A stretch of DNA of 15,769 nucleotides, taken from an uncultured Collinsella sp. GTDB taxonomy: Bacteria; Actinomycetota; Coriobacteriia; Coriobacteriales; Coriobacteriaceae. The notes beneath the pieces were generated by a model. It searched no databases. It saw only the letters and a list, made by a program, of their open reading frames with translations, and was not told the origin of the DNA. Where the stretch lies: the NCBI GenBank assembly GCA_900543845.1, contig UQTD01000046.1, positions 1-15,769 of the forward strand, in the 5' to 3' direction. Each line of letters starts with the position of its first letter. Within the stretch, counting starts at the first letter, position 1. The position numbers and the translations under genes are program-made. Of the stretch, positions 1-5,691 are shown in pieces.

Positions 1-70
1 GGCATCGACCTGCGCCGATGCCCCCAACGTGGACACACATTTTGTCCTATAAGCCTGTTTTGAGGGAGGG

Positions 71-98
71 GCGGGTTCGAATCCCTCCTCTTTCGCCG
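71..98 (+). pseudogene. tRNA-Ser 3'-end relic (T-arm plus acceptor strand)
   Basis: These 28 nt match the 3' end of the tRNA-Ser(CGA) gene (162-189, opposite strand) at 24 of 28 positions, including the T-loop TTCGAAT and the serine-type discriminator G. The terminal triplet reads CCG instead of CCA and the T-stem has a C-T mismatch (GCGGG/CCCTC). No matching 5' acceptor strand, D-arm or anticodon arm can be folded from positions 1-70, although 1-22 holds a 7-bp hairpin (GGCATCG/CGATGCC) and 30-46 a 5-bp one (GGACA/TGTCC). It is best read as a tRNA 3' fragment, of the kind left by integration at a tRNA attachment site or by tRNA gene rearrangement. A divergent functional RNA whose 5' part lies before the window is possible but less likely. 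Confidence 0.45.
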
Positions 99-120
99 TA
101 TTTGCTTGTTAGGGACTCAA

Positions 121-150
121 AACAAAAAAGCTCCCATTCCCGGGAGCTTT
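121..150 (-). terminator. Intrinsic terminator of tRNA-Ser(CGA)
   Basis: Read on the minus strand, AAAGCTCCC and GGGAGCTTT form a perfect 9-bp stem (127-150) with a 6-nt loop, followed by a T-rich tail (TTTGTTTT, 126 downward). It lies 11 nt past the CCA end of tRNA-Ser(CGA). On the plus strand the trailing sequence has only three T, so it is mainly a minus-strand terminator. Confidence 0.85.
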
Positions 151-161
151 CTCAACCAAAA

Positions 162-252
162 TGGCGGAGGAGGAGGGATTCGAACCCTCGTGACCTTATA
201 CAGGCCAAACGGTTTTCGAGACCGCCGCATTCAACCACTCTGCCACCCCTCC
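162..252 (-). tRNA. tRNA-Ser(CGA)
   Basis: The minus strand folds as a class II serine tRNA. The acceptor GGAGGGG (252-246) pairs with CTCCTCC, the discriminator is G and the CCA is encoded (164-162). The anticodon loop CTCGAAA gives anticodon CGA, which reads UCG. A long variable arm follows, and the T-arm is GAGGG-TTCGAAT-CCCTC. It is separated from tRNA-Ser(GGA) upstream by a terminator-like hairpin. I see no clear promoter of its own in 253-300, so it may depend on read-through from the promoter at 408-435. Confidence 0.96.
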
Positions 253-260
253 GCGTGGGG

Positions 261-292
261 TAAAAACAAAGCAGGCTCGAAGGCCTGCTTTG
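261..292 (-). terminator. Terminator-like hairpin between the two tRNA-Ser genes
   Basis: On the minus strand CAAAGCAGGC pairs with GCCTGCTTTG (10 bp, 292-267, 6-nt loop) and is followed by TTTTTA. It has the form of an intrinsic terminator placed 9 nt after tRNA-Ser(GGA) and before tRNA-Ser(CGA). It may terminate the first tRNA partially or guide 3' processing. Confidence 0.75.
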
Positions 293-300
293 GAATTAAC

Positions 301-391
301 TGGCGGAGAGTCAGGGATTTGAACCCTGGAGACGCTTTTGACGCCTACACGATTTCCAATCGTGCTCCTTCGGCCACTCGGACAACTCTCC
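301..391 (-). tRNA. tRNA-Ser(GGA)
   Basis: The minus strand folds as a class II serine tRNA. The acceptor GGAGAGT (391-385) pairs with ACTCTCC (311-305), the discriminator is G and the CCA is encoded (303-301). The anticodon stem CACGA/TCGTG encloses loop TTGGAAA, giving anticodon GGA, which reads UCC and UCU. A long variable arm and the T-arm CAGGG-TTCAAAT-CCCTG are present. It is the promoter-proximal gene of the minus-strand pair, transcribed from the promoter at 408-435. Confidence 0.96.
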
Positions 392-407
392 GTTAAATGC
401 GAAAGTC

Positions 408-435
408 AGTATACACGAGGAATCGCAAAGTGCAA
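408..435 (-). promoter_or_regulatory. Promoter for the tRNA-Ser genes
   Basis: The minus strand carries a -35 TTGCAC (435-430) and a -10 TATACT (413-408) with a 16-bp spacer, close to the sigma70/SigA consensus. Predicted transcription starts near 401, about 10 nt before the mature tRNA-Ser(GGA) 5' end at 391. Confidence 0.75.
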
Positions 436-785
436 ACAGAAAAGTTGGCATTTTTTGAAACGCTTGGCTTCGTGATGGGATCTAGAAGGCAAAAAACGGG
501 CTCTGACCAGCATGGCTGCATGCAGCAAATTGTTCAAAATAGGTATTTATAGACGACGTGGCAACAATTTTAAAAAACTTTGAACGGTGCTGTGAACCAC
601 TGGTATGCATTTCGCGACCACAGCCCAGCAATTGCTGACCTGCAGTTTGATTTGGTTTGTCCCCGCGGCGCCGTATCTTGTTCACAGATCCGTCAAGCAT
701 TTGGTCAGCATTTGGTTGGAAGACGCATGAAGTGCCGTGTGAGTATGGACATATGTGGAGGTCATGAGGTTGTAGCTGCACATTC
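436..785. other. Gene-free regulatory region upstream of rpsF
   Basis: No coding frame here is supported: the longest open frames have no ribosome-binding site and low-complexity translations. What can be seen is two perfect 12-bp palindromes (GCTGCATGCAGC at 515-526 and CAGCAATTGCTG at 626-637), a tandem AGCATTTGGT repeat with 11-bp period (696-705, 707-716), and an AT-rich patch (527-585). The patch sits before a weak TTGAAC (580-585) and TATGCA (604-609) pair that could be a distal promoter. The stretch is more AT-rich than the neighbouring genes. Confidence 0.5.
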
Positions 786-814
786 TTGCAGCCTGGGAGG
801 TTGAAAGATATTAT
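775..814 (+). promoter_or_regulatory. rpsF operon promoter with an overlapping inverted repeat
   Basis: A -35 TTGCAG (786-791) and a -10 TATTAT (809-814) are separated by exactly 17 bp, giving a start near 821. The -35 lies inside an inverted repeat, GCTGCA (775-780) and TGCAGC (787-792). The same hexamer pair occurs back to back at 515-526, so this could be an operator. The promoter call is well supported by spacing and sequence; the operator idea is inference. Confidence 0.7.
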
Positions 815-830
815 TACCAAGTCTTTTCCT

Positions 831-859
831 GCTTCAGGCGCACCTTCACGACCTGAAGC
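831..859 (+). promoter_or_regulatory. Leader hairpin upstream of rpsF
   Basis: GCTTCAGG (831-838) pairs with CCTGAAGC (852-859). Two more C-G/G-C pairs form above a single bulged A (851), leaving an 8-nt loop. It begins about 10 nt after the predicted transcription start and ends 12 nt before the Shine-Dalgarno AGAGGAGGTG. Position and shape fit an autoregulatory r-protein leader. The CCG bulge that defines the known S6:S18-binding mRNA motif is not visible, so the identity is unproven. Confidence 0.5.
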
Positions 860-885
860 CACATTTGCCCAGAGGAGGTGACAAT

Positions 886-1179
886 ATGAAGGCTTATGAA
901 CTGCTGTTCTTTGTTGACCCGTCGCTCGACCCCGAGACTCGTCTCGCTGTTATGAAGCGTATCGATACCACGATCGCTGAGGGCGCTGGCAAGGTCGACT
1001 CCGTTGACGAGTGGGGCAAGCGCAAGCTCGCCTACGAGATCAACGACCTCACCGATGGTGACTACACCCTCATCAACTTCCACGCAGATCCTACCCAGAT
1101 CGCCGAGCTTGATCGCGTCCTGCGCATCACCGACGCTGTGGTCCGCCACATGATCGTCCGTCGCGACGACCAGGAGTAA
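886..1179 (+). CDS. rpsF: 30S ribosomal protein S6
   Basis: This 97-residue protein is a full-length bS6, the 30S platform protein that binds 16S rRNA as a pair with S18. The single ferredoxin-like S6 domain spans nearly the whole chain, starting MKAYELLFFVDPSLD and ending VVRHMIVRRDDQE; the WGKRKLAYEI strand near residue 46 is typical of the family. ATG 886 is chosen because AGAGGAGGTG (871-880) sits 5 nt before it. An upstream in-frame TTG at 865 lies in front of that site and would only add seven non-conserved residues. It is first in the rpsF-ssb-rpsR-rplI operon, so S6 and its partner S18 are made from one transcript. Expression is probably driven from 786-814 and possibly tuned by the leader hairpin at 831-859. 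Confidence 0.97.
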   Translation: MKAYELLFFVDPSLDPETRLAVMKRIDTTIAEGAGKVDSVDEWGKRKLAYEINDLTDGDYTLINFHADPTQIAELDRVLRITDAVVRHMIVRRDDQE

Positions 1180-1227
1180 GACTGTCGTTTTGGACTGGGC
1201 TTGTGCCCCAAGAGGAAGTAGTGAGTT

Positions 1228-1683
1228 ATGAGCATCAATCGAGTGAACATCACCGGTAACCTCACGCGTGATCCCGAGCTGCGCGCCACTGCCGGCGGAA
1301 CCCAGGTTCTGTCCTTTGGCGTCGCCGTGAACGATCGTCGCCGCAACCCGCAGACTGGCGAGTGGGAGGACTATCCCAACTTTGTCGACTGCACTATGTT
1401 CGGCACGCGCGCCGAGGCCGTGAGCCGTTTCCTGGCAAAGGGAAACAAGGTCGCGATCGAGGGCAAGCTGCGCTACAGCTCTTGGGAGCGCGACGGCCAG
1501 CGCCGGAGCAAGCTTGAAGTCATCGTCGATGAGATCGAGTTTATGAGCTCCCGTGGTGGCCAGGGTGGCTACGATCAGGGCGGTTACGCCCCCGCAGCCC
1601 CTGCAGCGCCCGCGCCGCGTCCTGCCGCACCGGTGGCTACGCCGCCCGCGGTCGACGTCTACGATGAGGACATCCCGTTTTAA
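1228..1683 (+). CDS. ssb: Single-stranded DNA-binding protein
   Basis: This 151-residue SSB coats single-stranded DNA during replication, recombination and repair. Residues 1-105 or so form the OB fold (SINRVNITGNLTRDPELR at the N-terminus, NFVDCTMFGTRAE in the middle, YSSWERDGQRRS before the last strands). Residues 110-142 are a Gly/Gln then Pro/Ala linker. The C-terminal tip DVYDEDIPF is the conserved acidic peptide that recruits partner proteins, so the end is intact. AGAGGAAG (1211-1218) precedes ATG 1228. The place between rpsF and rpsR is the classic bacterial arrangement, tying SSB supply to ribosome synthesis. A short GGGC-TTGT-GCCC hairpin (1197-1208) lies in the rpsF-ssb gap. Confidence 0.97.
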   Translation: MSINRVNITGNLTRDPELRATAGGTQVLSFGVAVNDRRRNPQTGEWEDYPNFVDCTMFGTRAEAVSRFLAKGNKVAIEGKLRYSSWERDGQRRSKLEVIVDEIEFMSSRGGQGGYDQGGYAPAAPAAPAPRPAAPVATPPAVDVYDEDIPF

Positions 1684-1710
1684 GGGCTGTTCACCTATTT
1701 TTGAGTGAGA

Positions 1711-1736
1711 GGCGGCTTCGGTTCGCCGAAGTTGCC
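1711..1736 (+). promoter_or_regulatory. Strong UUCG hairpin between ssb and rpsR
   Basis: GGCGGCTTCGG (1711-1721) pairs with CCGAAGTTGCC (1726-1736) over 11 bp (two G-U pairs), closed by a TTCG loop. No T-tract follows, so it is not an intrinsic terminator. It ends 4 nt before the rpsR Shine-Dalgarno GAAAGG (1741-1746). It could be an mRNA processing or stability element, or a translational control site for S18. Confidence 0.6.
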
Positions 1737-1755
1737 AAACGAAAGGTATTTTGAC

Positions 1756-2022
1756 ATGGCTAATGATTTTTCTGCACGTCAGCCGCGTCGTAAGTACTGC
1801 CAGTTCTGCAAGGAGAACACTGAGTTCATCGACTATAAGGACACTCAGCTTCTCCGTAAGTACATGACCGACCGTGGCAAGATCAAGCCCCGTCGCGTCA
1901 CTGGCGCTTGCACGCAGCATCAGCATGACATCGCCAACGCCATCAAGCGCGCCCGCGAGATGGCTCTCCTGCCGTACACCGTCCCCGTGGTTTCCTCTCG
2001 TGGCAACCGCGACCGCGGCTAA
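1756..2022 (+). CDS. rpsR: 30S ribosomal protein S18
   Basis: This 88-residue bS18 is the rRNA-binding partner of S6 in the 30S platform. The core reads IDYKDTQLLRKYMTDRGKI, then PRRVTGAC and the IKRAREMALLPY helix, all hallmarks of the family. Cysteines in YCQFC (from about residue 14) and in TGACTQHQH indicate the zinc-binding (C+) form rather than the cysteine-free paralogue. ATG 1756 is preceded by GAAAGG (1741-1746). An in-frame upstream start at 1705 would translate through the UUCG hairpin and lacks similarity to S18, so it is not used. It is third in the operon, 16 nt before rplI. Confidence 0.96.
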   Translation: MANDFSARQPRRKYCQFCKENTEFIDYKDTQLLRKYMTDRGKIKPRRVTGACTQHQHDIANAIKRAREMALLPYTVPVVSSRGNRDRG

Positions 2023-2037
2023 GAAGGGAGACGCATC

Positions 2038-2577
2038 ATGAAGGTTATTCTTCTCGATGAGATCAAGGGCAAGGGCGGCGAGGGTGACGTCGTAGAGGTC
2101 GCTCAGGGTTACGCTGAGAACTTCCTGTTCCCCAAGAAGCTCGCTGTTGCCGCCACCAAGGGCAACCTCAAGCAGCTTGACGAGCGTCGCAACAACATCG
2201 CCAAGCGCGAGGCCGTCCGTCTGGCTACCGCCAACGAGACCAAGGCTGCCTTCGAGGGCAAGACGGTCACCGTTGACGTCAAGGTCGGCGACGAGGGCAT
2301 CCTCTTTGGCTCCGTTACCGCCGCTATGATCGCTGACGCCATCAAGGCTCAGCTCGGTATGGACATCGACCGCAAGCGCGTCGAGCTCGGTAAGCCCATC
2401 AAGGTTGCCGGTGCCCACACCGTTGCCATCTCGCTGTACCGCGAGATCAAGGCCGAGGTCGTCGTTCTCGTTGGCGTTACCGCCGAGGAGCTCGCTGCCG
2501 AGGCTGAGGCTGAGGAGACCGCTGAGGTCGCCGAGGCCGAGACCGCCGAGGTCGAGACTGAGGCTGCTGCCGAGTAG
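2038..2577 (+). CDS. rplI: 50S ribosomal protein L9 with acidic C-terminal tail
   Basis: bL9 binds 23S rRNA at the base of the L1 stalk and helps hold the reading frame. The N-terminal rRNA-binding domain is clear (MKVILLDEIKGKGGEGDVVE, then YAENFLFPKKLAVAAT), followed by the long connecting helix and the C-terminal domain (TVDVKVGDEGILFGSVT to about residue 148). The protein has 179 residues, against roughly 150 for most L9. The extra 31 or so (from AEELAAEAEAEETAEV onward) are almost only Ala, Glu, Val and Thr, a disordered acidic tail. AAGGGAG (2024-2030) lies 7 nt before ATG 2038. It is the last gene of the operon, with a terminator 33 nt after its stop. Confidence 0.96.
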   Translation: MKVILLDEIKGKGGEGDVVEVAQGYAENFLFPKKLAVAATKGNLKQLDERRNNIAKREAVRLATANETKAAFEGKTVTVDVKVGDEGILFGSVTAAMIADAIKAQLGMDIDRKRVELGKPIKVAGAHTVAISLYREIKAEVVVLVGVTAEELAAEAEAEETAEVAEAETAEVETEAAAE

Positions 2578-2609
2578 CATTTGCTGCAACGCAACAATCT
2601 TGTTCTAAG

Positions 2610-2648
2610 AAGGGCGCTCTGGGAGACCGGGGCGCCCTTTTGTTTTTT
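2610..2648 (+). terminator. Intrinsic terminator of the rpsF-rplI operon
   Basis: AGGGCGCTCTGG (2611-2622) pairs with CCGGGGCGCCCT (2627-2638), including U-G pairs, around a GAGA tetraloop. It is followed by TTTTGTTTTTT (2638-2648). This is a strong rho-independent terminator that separates the operon from dnaB. Confidence 0.93.
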
Positions 2649-2801
2649 GCGCTGAGTGAGTGTCATGGTGAACGTTGCGTCAAAGTCCTATATACGGGAC
2701 CGTTCATCCGTTTCGTTCGGTGATGATTGCCGGGGCGCGGCCCGTTTTGGGACCGTGGCTGATACTATGGATGCTCGCAAGCGATATGAATGAGGATGCT
2801 C

Positions 2802-4193
2802 ATGGCATATGACGAAAGGGAGATGGGGCTGACGGTCGAGGACCGTGGCTCCAAGTTGGGTCTCCCTCAAAACCAAGATGCAGAGGCCAATGTACTGGCC
2901 GCCATGCTGCTGTCGCCCGAGGTGGTCGAGGAGGCCCAGGTCGAGCTGCAGCCCGATGACTTCTACCGGCCCATTCATAAGACCATCTACACCGCGATGG
3001 TCGATATGTATAACAGCCGCATTCCCATCGACTCTATCTCGCTGATCGATTACCTGCGCAGTATCAACAAGCTTGATGCCGTGGGCGGCGAGGCCTACAT
3101 TTTGGAGCTGATGGGTCAGACCCTGTCGCTCGTGAACTGGCAGCACCATGCCGCCATCGTCCGTCGCGACTCGATGCTGCGCGAGCTGATCGGTGCCACC
3201 AACGAGATCAACGCGCTGGCCTATAACGCCCCTACCGACACCAAAGAGGTCGTGGAGCTGGCCGAGAGCAAACTGCTCAAGGTCACGGCGCGCGAGGTCA
3301 AGTCGAGCTATAAGACACTGACCGAGTTTATGGTCGAGGCTTATAACGAGGCCGAGGAAGTGTGTAAGGCCGGTGGACAGGCCGCGGGCGTGCCCACCGG
3401 CTTCCCGTCGCTCGACCGCATGCTTATGGGTTTCCGCGAGGGCCAGCTCATCATTATCGGCGCCCGCCCTGCCGTGGGTAAGACGTCGTTCGCTCTGAAC
3501 CTGGCGCTGAATGCCGCCGCCGCGGGCTATACCGTCGGCTTTTTTTCGCTGGAGATGTCGGGCAAGGAAATTGCCCAGCGCCTGATTTGCGCCTACGCCA
3601 TGATTTCGATCAGCGACTTCCGTACGGGCCGCATTAGTCCCGAACAGTGGGCCAATATCAACGAGGCCACGCAGACCTTGTCTAAGCTCGACATTCTGAT
3701 TGACGATACGCCCGGCACCACGGTGACCGAGATTCGCGCCAAGAGCCGCCGCATGCTCCACAACAAGGAGAAGGCCATCATTATCCTGGACTACCTGCAG
3801 CTGGTGAGTCCTCCGCCGGGGCGTCGCTCCGAGAGCCGTACCGTCGAGGTCTCCGAGATGTCGCGTGGTTTAAAGATCATGGCCAAGGAGCTCAAGATTC
3901 CTTTGATCGCGCTGTCGCAGCTGTCGCGTCAGGTCGAGTCCCGTACCGGCAAGCGCCCGCAGCTGTCCGACCTGCGTGAATCGGGCTCCATCGAGCAGGA
4001 CGCCGACATCGTTATGTTCTTGGACCGCTCCGCTGATGAGGCCGAGGCCTCGCGTGACGATCGACCCGACGAGGGCGTTACGCGCATCGTCGTGGCCAAG
4101 AACCGTTCGGGCCCGATCGGTGACGTCGACCTGATGTTCCTGCCGGCATCCACCAAGTTCTATGAGCTTGATGGGGCGCATACCGAGGAGTAG
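2802..4193 (+). CDS. dnaB: Replicative DNA helicase DnaB
   Basis: This is the hexameric 5'-3' helicase of the replication fork. With the start at 2802 it has 463 residues. The DnaB N-terminal domain covers about 20-120 (QNQDAEANVLAAMLLSPE) and the RecA-like motor about 195-450. Walker A is GARPAVGKTS (220-229), with FFSLEMSGKEIAQR after it; Walker B is IIILDYLQL (326-334). The SQLSRQVESR and SIEQDADIVMFLDR motifs follow, then the arginine-finger stretch KNRSGPIGD. No intein interrupts it. ATG 2802 is preferred because GAGG (2792-2795) lies 6 nt upstream; ATG 2790, 2796 and 2823 are in-frame alternatives. A -10-like GATACT at 2761 and TATATA at 2689 lie upstream, but neither has a convincing -35, so the promoter is unassigned. 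Confidence 0.96.
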   Translation: MAYDEREMGLTVEDRGSKLGLPQNQDAEANVLAAMLLSPEVVEEAQVELQPDDFYRPIHKTIYTAMVDMYNSRIPIDSISLIDYLRSINKLDAVGGEAYILELMGQTLSLVNWQHHAAIVRRDSMLRELIGATNEINALAYNAPTDTKEVVELAESKLLKVTAREVKSSYKTLTEFMVEAYNEAEEVCKAGGQAAGVPTGFPSLDRMLMGFREGQLIIIGARPAVGKTSFALNLALNAAAAGYTVGFFSLEMSGKEIAQRLICAYAMISISDFRTGRISPEQWANINEATQTLSKLDILIDDTPGTTVTEIRAKSRRMLHNKEKAIIILDYLQLVSPPPGRRSESRTVEVSEMSRGLKIMAKELKIPLIALSQLSRQVESRTGKRPQLSDLRESGSIEQDADIVMFLDRSADEAEASRDDRPDEGVTRIVVAKNRSGPIGDVDLMFLPASTKFYELDGAHTEE

Positions 4194-4220
4194 GACAGGC
4201 GCCCGTTGCACGGGTATACT
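4192..4220 (+). promoter_or_regulatory. purA promoter overlapping the dnaB stop
   Basis: A -35 AGGACA (4192-4197, four of six to consensus) and a -10 TATACT (4215-4220) have a 17-bp spacer. Start is expected near 4227. The -35 overlaps the dnaB stop codon (4191-4193), so purA can be transcribed apart from dnaB. Confidence 0.65.
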
Positions 4221-4236
4221 GGGAATGTTTTGTGCT

Positions 4237-4261
4237 TCTGCGTGCCAGCGTGGCGCGTAGA
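4237..4261 (+). promoter_or_regulatory. Leader hairpin upstream of purA
   Basis: TCTGCGTGCC (4237-4246) pairs with GGCGCGTAGA (4252-4261), 10 bp with two G-U pairs and a 5-nt loop. It starts about 10 nt after the predicted transcription start and ends 14 nt before the purA Shine-Dalgarno. No T-tract follows. It does not resemble the purine riboswitch core that I would recognise. Confidence 0.4.
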
Positions 4262-4286
4262 CAGTCCATGAATGTAAGGAGTAAAC

Positions 4287-5573
4287 ATGCCGTCAACCGT
4301 TTTGGTCGGTGCCCAGTGGGGCGATGAGGGCAAGGGTAAGATTTGCGACCTGGTCGCCGGCGACTTCGATGCCGTCGTGCGCTATTCGGGCGGTAATAAC
4401 GCCGGCCACACCATCGTCGTCAACGGCAAGAAGTACGGCCTGCACCAGGTGCCCTCCGGCATCATGTATTCCGACCATATGTCGGTGATCGGTAACGGCT
4501 GCGTCGTCAACCCCAAGGTTGTCCTTGAGGAGATCGACATGTTCGAGGCCGACGGTATCACCACCAAGAACCTCAAGATCAGTGGCAACGCGCACATCAT
4601 CATGCCGTACCACATCGATCTGGATGGTGCTTTTGAGCAGAAGCTCGGCAAGAAGAACATCGGTACCACCAAGCGCGGCATCGGTCCGTGCTACCAGGAC
4701 AAGATGGCCCGCATCGGCCTGCGCATGCAGGACATGCTGGACGAGGCGCTGTTCCGCGACAAGCTGGAGACCGCTCTTGCCCGCGTGAATCCCGAGCTCG
4801 AGCTCATCTACCACCTGCCCACCTACACCGTGGACCAGATCTGCGACGAGTACCTGCCCATGGCCGAGCGCCTGCGCCCCTACATCACCGAGACGAGCCT
4901 GCTGCTCAACAACATGATCGACGAGGGCAAGGATTTGCTGTTCGAGGGCGCCCAGGCGACGCTACTCGACATCGACCACGGCACCTATCCGTACGTGACG
5001 TCTTCCAACTGCACCGCCGGCGGCGCCATCACCGGCTCCGGCGTCGGTATGAAGAATGTCGACCGCGTGCTTGGCGTCATGAAGGCCTATATCACCCGCG
5101 TCGGTTCGGGCCCCATGCCCACCGAGCTTTCCTATGAGTCCGAGGCCGGCCATACGCTGACCGAGGAAGGCTATGAGTACGGCGTGACCACCGGCCGTCG
5201 CCGTCGCTGCGGTTGGTTCGATGGCCCCATCGCCAACTACGCCTCGCGTGTCAACGGCCTCACCGATATCGCCATGACCAAGCTCGACGTGCTTTCGGCC
5301 TTCGATACCATCAAGGTGTGCGTTGCCTACGACGTCGACGGCGAGCGTTACACGAGTGTGCCCGAGCATCAGGTGCGCTTTGAGCACGCCAAGCCCATCT
5401 ACGAGGAGCTCCCTGGCTGGAAGTGCGACATCACCGGTTGCCGCAGCTTTGAGGAGCTGCCGCAGGAGGCTCAGGACTACGTGGCATTTATCGAGGATCT
5501 GGCACACACCCGCGTGACGTTCATTGGCGTCGGCGCCGGTCGCGAGCAGATCATCAACCGATTCTGGAAGTAA
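4287..5573 (+). CDS. purA: Adenylosuccinate synthetase
   Basis: PurA joins IMP and aspartate, using GTP, to make adenylosuccinate, the first committed step to AMP, in the cytosol. The 428 residues match the family's usual length. Visible signatures are the P-loop GAQWGDEGKGK (8-18, catalytic Asp13), GGNNAGHTIV with His41, the IMP site GTTKRGIGP (126-134), the GAQATLLDIDHGTYPYVTSS block (221-240), TTGRRRRCGW (301-310), TKLDVL (331-336) for guanine binding, and GVGAGR near the C-terminus. AAGGAG (4276-4281) sits 5 nt before ATG 4287. It has its own promoter and a leader hairpin. purD follows after a 118-nt gap that holds a large hairpin. Confidence 0.97.
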   Translation: MPSTVLVGAQWGDEGKGKICDLVAGDFDAVVRYSGGNNAGHTIVVNGKKYGLHQVPSGIMYSDHMSVIGNGCVVNPKVVLEEIDMFEADGITTKNLKISGNAHIIMPYHIDLDGAFEQKLGKKNIGTTKRGIGPCYQDKMARIGLRMQDMLDEALFRDKLETALARVNPELELIYHLPTYTVDQICDEYLPMAERLRPYITETSLLLNNMIDEGKDLLFEGAQATLLDIDHGTYPYVTSSNCTAGGAITGSGVGMKNVDRVLGVMKAYITRVGSGPMPTELSYESEAGHTLTEEGYEYGVTTGRRRRCGWFDGPIANYASRVNGLTDIAMTKLDVLSAFDTIKVCVAYDVDGERYTSVPEHQVRFEHAKPIYEELPGWKCDITGCRSFEELPQEAQDYVAFIEDLAHTRVTFIGVGAGREQIINRFWK

Positions 5574-5595
5574 TCGGCACTATTTGGTTATTGCG

Positions 5596-5639
5596 ATATA
5601 CCCCTTTGCAGCCCAAGCGGGCGGCCGAGGGGTATATTT
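5596..5639 (+). terminator. Large hairpin after purA, possible terminator
   Basis: ATATACCCCT (5596-5605) and AGGGGTATAT (5628-5637) are perfect 10-bp complements. Inside them GCCC/GGGC (5611-5614, 5619-5622) forms an inner stem. The 3' side runs into TTTGCTT, a weak U-tract. It may end purA transcription in part, or act in both directions. No good promoter is visible between it and purD, so purD may rely on read-through. Confidence 0.5.
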
Positions 5640-5691
5640 GCTTACAAAGGGCTCGCGCGGAGCGGGCCGTTCATCCATAGAGGAGGCACCC

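Noticed and set aside
1..98. A complete tRNA or tmRNA 3' end on the plus strand
   Set aside because: No 5' acceptor strand complementary to CTCTTTC exists in 1-70, the end reads CCG rather than CCA, and no anticodon loop with T33 is present.
482..862. 126-codon minus-strand open frame in the rpsF upstream region
   Set aside because: It lacks a ribosome-binding site, shows no recognisable family or amphipathic pattern, and runs across the rpsF promoter and leader hairpin.
814..2589. Long minus-strand open frame (591 codons) opposite rpsF-rplI
   Set aside because: It is antisense to four well-supported genes in a GC-rich sequence. Its Leu/Val/Gly/Asp-rich translation is a typical shadow of the coding strand.
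2731..2748. CGGGGCGCGGCCCG followed by TTTT as a terminator before dnaB
   Set aside because: The stem is only about 4 bp with a 6-nt loop, and it lies after a strong terminator already at 2610-2648.
5524..5691. N-terminal extension of PurD overlapping the purA end
   Set aside because: It would translate the intergenic hairpin and has no family similarity. TTG 5692 has a near-perfect Shine-Dalgarno and gives normal PurD length.
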